Of a stretch of 18,408 nucleotides of DNA, positions 12,810-18,408 are shown piece after piece; position 1 is the stretch's first letter, and every line of letters starts with the position of its first letter. The notes under the pieces were generated by a model that saw only the letters and a program-made list of their open reading frames with translations, did no database searches and was not told the DNA's origin. Location of the stretch: NCBI GenBank assembly GCA_023228185.1, contig JALOBQ010000012.1, forward strand, positions 1-18,408, in the 5' to 3' direction. The DNA comes from Candidatus Omnitrophota bacterium. Its GTDB lineage: Bacteria > Omnitrophota > Gorgyraeia > Gygaellales > Profunditerraquicolaceae. The position numbers and the translations under genes were made by a program.

Positions 12810-14374
12810 TTTTCACCTTCTAAGTTCTGCCTGCTTCTGCGCTTCCAGGCAATCCTCACCAATAGCGCTAAAATTATAAATAATAACGCCAACACAATAC
12901 GCGTGCCCAAAATATACGGCCTATCCGCTAAAGCAATATTCTGCATAGACATCTTGGGCATTAGTTCCTGCCAGAACCAGGAACCCAGGATAAAAAACAA
13001 AAATAACGGCGTAACGTATTTAATAATAAATTTATAAATCTTCGGCACGCGCATATCCGCGCCGCGGTGTATCTCATCCCAAGCCTTATCCATGCCAAAA
13101 ACCCAGGCAAAAAGCAAAGTTTCTATCAAAGCAAACACCACTAAGAAAAAAGTACCTCCCCAAAAATCCAGTTCGTCAACTACGCCGCGGCCAAGGAAAA
13201 AAATTACCGGTTGGCTTAAAATAAACGCGGCAATACCAAGGATATAAACAGCTTTTTTACGGCTGATATCAAATTCGTCCTCTAAAAACGCCACTGCCGG
13301 CTGAGCCAAAGAAACAGAAGATGTAATCCCGGCTAAAAATAGCAGGAAAAACCAGAAAAAACCGAATATTTGCGGCCAGGGTAATTTATTCAGCACCAAA
13401 GGCATGGTCACAAACCCCAAATTAAATATTCCGGAAGTAACAATAGATTTCATCTCATTCGGCCCGAAAAAAACAAAAGCCGCCGGAATGACAATACTTG
13501 CCCCAAGGATAACTTCAGCGATCTCATTAGTCGCAGCGGCAGTAAGTCCGCTTAGCGCGACATCATCGCCCTTGGATAAATAACTGGCGTATGTTAAAAT
13601 CGTACCTATGCCAACGCTTAAAGTAAAAAATATCTGGCCGGCAGCTTCCAGCCAAACTTTAGCGGAAAATAAACTCGAAAAATCAGCATTCCAGAGAAAC
13701 CCAAAACCATTACTCACATTCCAATCCGGCTTAGCGGCATCTGGAACTCCCAAGAATAATACTTTCATCATTAACACTAAACCAAATATGAACAAAGTAG
13801 GCAAAGCCCACTTACAAAGTTTTTCTATACCACCCTTAATCCCATAATAAATAACCGCGATATTAGCGATAAAAGTGATCAGAAAAAACAAATAAGCTGT
13901 GCCAATACCCTGAAAATATTGATTTTTAGTCAGGCCTTGAAAAGCGGTTAAAAAATTACTCATTGACACTTGATCTGTCAAGGCAGTGTATTTACCAAAA
14001 AGAGCAAAATAACTAAAAGCCAAAGTCCAGGATTCAATAAAAGTATAATATATAAAAATAACTAAAGGCCCGAAGATACCGATCACGCCGAAATACTTGA
14101 TAAAGCGGTTCTTCCGCCAGACACTGTGGAATATACCCGGCGCAGTGCCATGGCCAAAACCGCCGCCATAGCGGCCAAGTGTCCACTCCACCCAGATCAA
14201 AGGAATACCTAACAGAAGAAAAGAAATAAAATATGGTATCATAAACGCGCCGCCGCCATTTGCCGCGGCTTTAGCCGGAAAACGTAAAAAATTTCCCAAA
14301 CCAATGGCAGAACCCGCGACAGCCATAATAATACCTAAACGCGACCCCCAGCTATCTCTTTTCCTCTTATTCAA
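12806..14374 (-). CDS. Sodium-dependent transporter, NSS/SNF family
   Basis: A 522-aa neurotransmitter:sodium symporter homologue, about LeuT length, with about 12 membrane helices. The first helix carries the family signature AGSAIGLGNFLRFPAKAAANGGGAFMIPYF, which includes the Na+ and substrate site around GLGNFLRFP (25-33). These proteins import amino acids or related amines with Na+; the substrate cannot be told from sequence alone. The start is TTG at 14374, supported by AGGAGG 6 nt upstream that overlaps the stop of the preceding 77-aa gene. The 3' end overlaps the 34-aa membrane peptide. It could use a Na+ gradient made by Rnf, if that complex pumps Na+. Confidence 0.93.
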   Translation of the reverse strand: MNKRKRDSWGSRLGIIMAVAGSAIGLGNFLRFPAKAAANGGGAFMIPYFISFLLLGIPLIWVEWTLGRYGGGFGHGTAPGIFHSVWRKNRFIKYFGVIGIFGPLVIFIYYTFIESWTLAFSYFALFGKYTALTDQVSMSNFLTAFQGLTKNQYFQGIGTAYLFFLITFIANIAVIYYGIKGGIEKLCKWALPTLFIFGLVLMMKVLFLGVPDAAKPDWNVSNGFGFLWNADFSSLFSAKVWLEAAGQIFFTLSVGIGTILTYASYLSKGDDVALSGLTAAATNEIAEVILGASIVIPAAFVFFGPNEMKSIVTSGIFNLGFVTMPLVLNKLPWPQIFGFFWFFLLFLAGITSSVSLAQPAVAFLEDEFDISRKKAVYILGIAAFILSQPVIFFLGRGVVDELDFWGGTFFLVVFALIETLLFAWVFGMDKAWDEIHRGADMRVPKIYKFIIKYVTPLFLFFILGSWFWQELMPKMSMQNIALADRPYILGTRIVLALLFIILALLVRIAWKRRSRQNLEGEK

Positions 14375-14384
14375 AAGTATCCTC

Positions 14385-14618
14385 CTACATCGATTTAAGC
14401 GCTTCCTGGATCAACGGTAAGATACCTTCGGTTTCTTCTTTGGTTAAACGGCCAAGTTTAGCAAAAGCAAATTCGCCGTTTTTATCTTTGATTTCCCGGA
14501 CAATCTGAAGTTTCTTTAAACCCTGATTGTAAGAATAAACGCTTACTACTACCTTGCCTGAATCATTCTCCCAAAAACGGGTAAAAACCTGCGTATCTAA
14601 ACTGCTGTCATACGGCAT
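14385..14618 (-). CDS. 77-aa conserved-looking protein, possibly PC4/p15-like ssDNA-binding fold
   Basis: A 77-aa soluble protein starting MPYDSSLDTQVFTRFWENDS. The pattern is several short strands (KVVVSVYSYN, KKLQIVREI, GEFAFAKLGRL) followed by one helix (KEETEGILPLIQEALKSM). This strand-strand-strand-helix pattern and the order K-V-x-V...Y-N...L-x-I-x-R-E...G-x-L-T resemble the PC4 (transcriptional coactivator p15) fold, which binds single-stranded nucleic acid. That is a fold guess from pattern, not a proven match. The ATG has an excellent AAGGAGG 5 nt upstream. It follows the MazG-like gene by 18 nt and precedes the NSS gene. Confidence 0.7.
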   Translation of the reverse strand: MPYDSSLDTQVFTRFWENDSGKVVVSVYSYNQGLKKLQIVREIKDKNGEFAFAKLGRLTKEETEGILPLIQEALKSM

Positions 14619-14636
14619 GAATGCCTCCTTGGCTAA

Positions 14637-14945
14637 TTAGAATTTCTTCCCATGCCTGTATGGCCGGGTCTTGTTATACTCTATCTTTTTTAACAGAGAT
14701 TTTTCCAGGTCTATCTTCCTGGAACCACAGTAATCAAATATACGGATACAACAATCGGCTAATTCTTCAGCTAACTCATCTTTGCCCAAATGACTACGCA
14801 GCGCTTCTAAGGCTTCAGAAAGCTCCGAATGCATTAAAGCGATAAGTTCACCGTCGTTACGTTCAGTTTCCCACCAGCCTTTGCTTTTAGCAACCGTATG
14901 ACAAAGCTTAATCAGATCATTGATTGAGTTTTTCTGTTTGGGCAT
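14637..14945 (-). CDS. MazG-like nucleotide pyrophosphohydrolase
   Basis: A 102-aa all-alpha NTP-PPase of the MazG-like type. The metal-binding pattern ExxE...ExxD is visible: E41 and E44 in HSELSEALEALR, then E61 and D64 in AEELADCCIRIFDY. The tail KIEYNKTRPYRHGKKF is typical of this group. Such enzymes hydrolyse nucleoside triphosphates to monophosphates and clear non-canonical or excess nucleotides. AAAGGA lies 7 nt upstream of the ATG. Its first 29 nt overlap the end of the upstream lipoprotein gene, and the 77-aa gene follows after 18 nt. Confidence 0.85.
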   Translation of the reverse strand: MPKQKNSINDLIKLCHTVAKSKGWWETERNDGELIALMHSELSEALEALRSHLGKDELAEELADCCIRIFDYCGSRKIDLEKSLLKKIEYNKTRPYRHGKKF

Positions 14946-15393
14946 CTATTTTCCTTTCCGGATTATCTTTTTTAACAACATATTGTTTCATCGCCCCGAA
15001 TACGTTTTTGGCTACAGTTTCTTTAGCGTAAGTGCTCGGGCTTGAGATCTCCACCAAAGTTTGATGCAGATTATTTTCGCTGAAAAACAGGCCCACGCAG
15101 GTTGTATCATCCTCAGTAAGATAAATTGCGATCATCTTAGGAGAGGATTTTTCTGCGTAGATATAGGCTTTGCTATCGGCTAAAGCAAGTTTCACCTTAT
15201 CATAACAACTAATCATATCAATCACAAAAATTTCTTTTTCAGCCTGCGGCCGGGTTTCTTCCAAGACATTCGTGGATACGCCTAAAAACCCCTTACCCGC
15301 CTCTTTAACCGAAGCGCAACCAACCAGGAAAAAAATAACAGGTAATATGTAGTATTTCATACACGGAAAAAAACATCTATTGCTAATTTTCAT
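14917..15393 (-). CDS. Hypothetical lipoprotein
   Basis: A 158-aa lipoprotein I do not recognise. A signal peptide ends in the lipobox LVGC (C26 from this start). It is followed by ASVKEAGKGFLGVSTNVLEETRPQ, a linker-like stretch, and a small mixed domain (DMISCYDKVKLALADSKAYIYAEKSSPKMIAIYL). The ATG at 15393 has AAGGAGG about 4 nt upstream, which overlaps the stop of the patatin fusion gene. An internal ATG at 15360 would give an even neater signal peptide but lacks a Shine-Dalgarno. Sitting between the patatin fusion and the MazG-like gene, it may act in the envelope with the patatin protein; that is inference from position only. Confidence 0.75.
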   Translation of the reverse strand: MKISNRCFFPCMKYYILPVIFFLVGCASVKEAGKGFLGVSTNVLEETRPQAEKEIFVIDMISCYDKVKLALADSKAYIYAEKSSPKMIAIYLTEDDTTCVGLFFSENNLHQTLVEISSPSTYAKETVAKNVFGAMKQYVVKKDNPERKIDAQTEKLNQ

Positions 15394-15402
15394 CAAACCT
15401 CC

Positions 15403-17409
15403 TTATTCATTAACCAGTTGACGGATCTTATCCAAATTTTTACGCGCCTCTATTTCACCTCTTTTGGCAAATTCCTGGGCCTTATGCAAATCCAGCCAGA
15501 ATAGGCCGTCTGTATTAGGATGTAACACCACATCTGCCAATTCCGCTTCTTTTCTGGCTACTTCTGACTGTAAGACTTCCACGCTGCTAAAGATTATATC
15601 AACAATATTAATTTTAAAAATATTTTTTAATCTTCCAGAGAGATCAAACCACTTTAATTTTTTTTCACCTAAAGCGTCAGCGCCGGAAACCTGGCCCTTG
15701 ATTTTGCTAATCTGGCGCGCAAAATCTTCACGCGAAGGCGTAACATTTACGGCAATAATTTTTTTAACACCCATATTTAAAAGGACTTCCGTAGGTAAAG
15801 GATTAATTACTCCTCCGTCAAAAAGCATCTGGCCCTTAAGTTTAAAAGGAGTAAATACTCCGGGCATCGCGCAAGAAGCCATTACCGCGTCCACGAGAGG
15901 GCCTTTATCAAAAACTTTTGGCTCTTTTTTACGCACATCGCTGGCAATAATCCGTAAAGGCATACGCAGATCATAAAAAGTTTTATCCCCCAGGTGGCGT
16001 TTTAAAAAACGGTAAAGTTTATCGCCCTTAATGAATCCTAAAAGCGGGAAAGTAACATCCACTAAACCCCAAATATGTTTCCGCTCCTGAAATTCACTGG
16101 TAATTTTTAATATTTCATCGCTGCTTTTTCCCATCGCCCAAAGGCAGGCAATCAATGAACCGATGCTGGAACCGGCGATAATATCAATCGGGATTTTTTC
16201 TTCTTCAATAACTTTCAGCACGCCGATATGGCAAAAACCATAACCAAACCCGACGCCCAGAACCAATCCTACTAAAGAATCGCCCAGAGAGCGGGCAATC
16301 CTGCGAATTGCCTTAGCGTATTCGCCGTCCGGCTGATCAATAACCAACCTGTCTACGGAAGTAAAATCTATTTTTGGCATCGTGGCAAAAACATCCTGGC
16401 CTAAAACGCTTAACTGCTCGGCATGATCGATCTTGGATAATTTATATTCGTTAATAATAATATGGATCTTGCCGGGATTAAAATTAAATTCATCTTTCAG
16501 CCGGCCGACCAGATGATTGGTGCGTTTTAAATCAACCGGATCAGGGCTGCTTAAAATATGTATCAGGTCAGACTGATTCAACATATGAATAATTGAACGG
16601 TCCATTACTGAAGGCAAATCCATAATTATATAATGGTAATCATTGACCAACGCGCTGATGATCTCAACCAGCTTCTTTAAACAAAACGCATCCTCTTCCT
16701 GATAATGGAAACAAATCAGGTCCAGATTAAATTTGCTTCTCATAATATAATCGTTAAACGCGCGCTGGCCTTCTGGGACATCGGCGGAAAGGTCAAATAC
16801 TTCTTTTTGCCCTAATTCTAACTTGCCCGGCAAAGTGTGCATCCTGTCTTTAGGCAAAAGGTCGAGAATGATTACGGATTTATGCGTTTCCTTCTGCAGG
16901 CTTAAGCCCAGATTCAAAGCGTAAACTGTTTTACCAGCCTGTGAATAAGAACTAAATACTGAAATTACCGTGCTTTCAAAAATTGTCTTCTGGTGGATGT
17001 CTTTACGCTTAAGCCTGCGGCTTAATGTGCGGCTTAAATCTACCGCTAAAGAAGGGATCGCCTGAAGCAAAAAATCAAAATCATCTTTTTGAACCACTAA
17101 AATTAAACAATCATTGATCGCTTCGGCGCTTACTGAATGCGGCTCATTAGTTAACAGAGAAATGATCCCGAAATATTTTCCCCGATGCAAGTATTCCAAC
17201 TCGTTGCGCTGCTTATCCTGGCCGAGCGTATAAACTAACACCCTTCCGGAGATAATACAGTAAAACGCGCTTGGGGCGGCGCCTTCGGCGTAAATCAATT
17301 CGCCTTTTTTATATTCGCGGGCTTCGGAACGCTCCAGGATCACCGCTAATTCCTTAGCCGAGACCTGCGAGAACAAAGGCATCTCTTTGATTAAAAATTC
17401 TTTTTCCAT
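15403..17409 (-). CDS. cNMP-binding / MinD-like ATPase / patatin phospholipase fusion (NTE-like)
   Basis: A 668-aa three-domain protein. Residues 10-130 are a cyclic-nucleotide-binding-type domain (KKGELIYAEGAAPSAFYCIISGRV, then YFGIISLLTNEPHSVS); the phosphate-cassette Glu and Arg are replaced by Ile and His. Residues 145-375 are a MinD/CpaE-like P-loop domain: SSYSQAGKTVYALNLG with K160-T161, D183 in IILDLL, and D264 in YIIMDLPS. Residues 380-660 are a patatin domain with nucleophile S415 in GSSIG and catalytic D531 in FDGGVINPLP. The order matches neuropathy-target-esterase-type (PNPLA6/NTE1) lysophospholipases. The glycine-rich oxyanion loop is GVGFGYGF, without the usual Arg or Lys. A role in lipid turnover is likely. 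It starts 2 nt after the GH1 gene, and a lipoprotein gene follows. Confidence 0.88.
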   Translation of the reverse strand: MEKEFLIKEMPLFSQVSAKELAVILERSEAREYKKGELIYAEGAAPSAFYCIISGRVLVYTLGQDKQRNELEYLHRGKYFGIISLLTNEPHSVSAEAINDCLILVVQKDDFDFLLQAIPSLAVDLSRTLSRRLKRKDIHQKTIFESTVISVFSSYSQAGKTVYALNLGLSLQKETHKSVIILDLLPKDRMHTLPGKLELGQKEVFDLSADVPEGQRAFNDYIMRSKFNLDLICFHYQEEDAFCLKKLVEIISALVNDYHYIIMDLPSVMDRSIIHMLNQSDLIHILSSPDPVDLKRTNHLVGRLKDEFNFNPGKIHIIINEYKLSKIDHAEQLSVLGQDVFATMPKIDFTSVDRLVIDQPDGEYAKAIRRIARSLGDSLVGLVLGVGFGYGFCHIGVLKVIEEEKIPIDIIAGSSIGSLIACLWAMGKSSDEILKITSEFQERKHIWGLVDVTFPLLGFIKGDKLYRFLKRHLGDKTFYDLRMPLRIIASDVRKKEPKVFDKGPLVDAVMASCAMPGVFTPFKLKGQMLFDGGVINPLPTEVLLNMGVKKIIAVNVTPSREDFARQISKIKGQVSGADALGEKKLKWFDLSGRLKNIFKINIVDIIFSSVEVLQSEVARKEAELADVVLHPNTDGLFWLDLHKAQEFAKRGEIEARKNLDKIRQLVNE

Positions 17410-17411
17410 AA

Positions 17412-18408
17412 TCAGGTCAACCTGCCGGTTTTACAAACATCTGCCATAAGTTTTGCGCTTTCTCTTATGGTGCGTTTATAATCGCTGTAATTTACGTCAA
17501 TTAATCCAAAACGGGGAGCAAACCCTTTATCCCACTCAAAATTATCAAGCAAAGACCAATAAATATACCCTAAAACTTCCACTCCATCTTCTATCGCCCG
17601 ATGGGCCTGCCTTAAGTGGCCCTGGATATACTCCCAACGCAGAGCGTCATTATCCGTGCAGATGCCGTTTTCCGTGATTAAAACCGGCAATTTGTATTTT
17701 TTAAGCTGCATTAAAAGTTTATATAATCCCAGAGGGTAAATATCCCAACCTAAAGAATTCTTTTTTAACGGCAGATGATTCTCGTTGCAATTATCCGAAA
17801 GCAAGTGCCTTAAACCGAATTTCTTGACGTCAACAAGCGCCCGGCCATAATAATTAACGCCGATATAATCTAAGCTATCACGGCAAAAAAGCCGCTCAAT
17901 AGAATGCAGATTATAAAATTTATTCCGTAAATAAACAGCCAGCTTATTGGCCAACGTGGGCCGGCAATACTCAAAAGCCTGCAAGTTAGCGCTGATACTT
18001 ACCATCGGAGAAGCAAGATTATTTTGTTTATAGATGTCGTGAATTAACCGGTAGGCCCGGATATGGCTTAAGGCGAGATGATCTAAAACTATTTTTGTTT
18101 TTAAGAGTGATTTTTCCTGCGGCGGCCAATCGCCCAAAAGATAGCCATAATAGGCATAAACATTAGGCTCATTGATCGTCACCCAGAATTTTACGTCTTT
18201 AGCAAACTCTTTTACGATTCTTTCCGTAAAACGCAGAAAATACTCGCAAGCAGAAGGTTTCAGCCAGCCGCCTGTACGCATAAACCATACAGGATTAGTA
18301 AAATGATGCAGTGTAACTACCGGCTGAATACCGCGTTTTTTTAAAGCGTCAAGCACATCACGGTAATGAGCGATCTCCGGCTCAGAGAATTTTCCCGATT
18401 CCGGTTCA
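17412..18408 (-). CDS. Beta-glucosidase, GH1 family (5' end beyond window)
   Basis: A GH1 beta-glycosidase, truncated by the right edge. The frame is open through 18408: before the GTG at 18356 the upstream codons read EPESGKFSEPEIAHYRD, the conserved GH1 segment after SRI, so the GTG is internal. About 331 residues are visible and perhaps 70-100 are missing, judged against a usual length of about 430. Acid/base Glu is in VTINEPN (visible residue 80) and the nucleophile in LITENG (visible residue 246). TLHHFTNPVWF, GVNYYGRA and YIYWSLLDNFEW are also family marks. It hydrolyses beta-linked glucosides or related sugars; no signal peptide can be judged. It heads, or is upstream in, the eight-gene minus-strand run. 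Confidence 0.95.
   Translation of the reverse strand, partial: EPESGKFSEPEIAHYRDVLDALKKRGIQPVVTLHHFTNPVWFMRTGGWLKPSACEYFLRFTERIVKEFAKDVKFWVTINEPNVYAYYGYLLGDWPPQEKSLLKTKIVLDHLALSHIRAYRLIHDIYKQNNLASPMVSISANLQAFEYCRPTLANKLAVYLRNKFYNLHSIERLFCRDSLDYIGVNYYGRALVDVKKFGLRHLLSDNCNENHLPLKKNSLGWDIYPLGLYKLLMQLKKYKLPVLITENGICTDNDALRWEYIQGHLRQAHRAIEDGVEVLGYIYWSLLDNFEWDKGFAPRFGLIDVNYSDYKRTIRESAKLMADVCKTGRLT

Noticed and set aside
15464..15976. 170-aa plus-strand ORF
   Set aside because: It is an antisense shadow of the patatin domain, with no ribosome-binding site or family resemblance.

Overview
The window is a compact bacterial chromosomal segment. It is moderately AT-rich, its genes are tightly packed and often overlap by a few bases, and the three tRNA genes do not encode CCA. 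The gene set suggests an anaerobe or facultative anaerobe of a Gram-negative-type (diderm) lineage: a complete six-subunit Rnf ion-translocating ferredoxin:NAD oxidoreductase, several small lipoproteins including a DUF3568-like one, and an NSS-family sodium symporter. The mix resembles uncultured Omnitrophota/PVC-type genomes. That placement is inference from gene content and remembered protein style, not from any search.

Layout. (1) Positions 1-1850, minus strand: enolase, then FtsB directly abutting it, then the initiator tRNA 10 nt later and an intrinsic terminator. A strong promoter (TTGACT-16-TATAAT) drives enolase. (2) Positions 1833-1963: an unusual nested repeat element whose outer inverted arms carry the -35 boxes of two divergent promoters. 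(3) Positions 2016-4503, plus strand: a short-loop FtsH-type AAA+ metalloprotease and an overlapping lipoprotein. (4) Positions 4493-11434, minus strand: a long transcription unit that appears to start at an extended -10 promoter. It reads tRNA-Thr, an MFS exporter, rnfC, rnfG, rnfD, rnfE, rnfA and rnfB, then purN, which may have its own promoter. (5) Positions 11527-11940, plus strand: a cold-shock protein with a long leader that contains a terminator-like hairpin, and a perfect terminator after the gene. (6) Positions 11958-12222: tRNA-Phe (minus strand) followed by a chain of hairpins and a shrunken tRNA-like copy. (7) Positions 12325-18408, minus strand: an apparent eight-gene run comprising a GH1 glycosidase (5' end outside the window), a cNMP-binding/MinD-like/patatin fusion, a lipoprotein, a MazG-like pyrophosphohydrolase, a 77-aa PC4-like protein, an NSS transporter, a 34-aa membrane peptide and a DUF3568-like lipoprotein. 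Most of these are joined by overlaps or gaps of a few bases.

How the parts work together. The Rnf complex would couple ferredoxin oxidation and NAD+ reduction to Na+ or H+ export, and the NSS symporter could spend a Na+ gradient on amino-acid uptake. The GH1 enzyme would feed sugars into glycolysis, where enolase acts. The most unusual items are the neuropathy-target-esterase-like triple fusion; a tandem heptamer repeat (ACCTANN) that fills the rnfD-rnfE spacer and recurs inside the rnfC coding sequence; the repeat element between the divergent eno and ftsH promoters; the attenuator-like cold-shock leader; and the structured tRNA-Phe flank with a 14-nt duplication of the tRNA 3' end.
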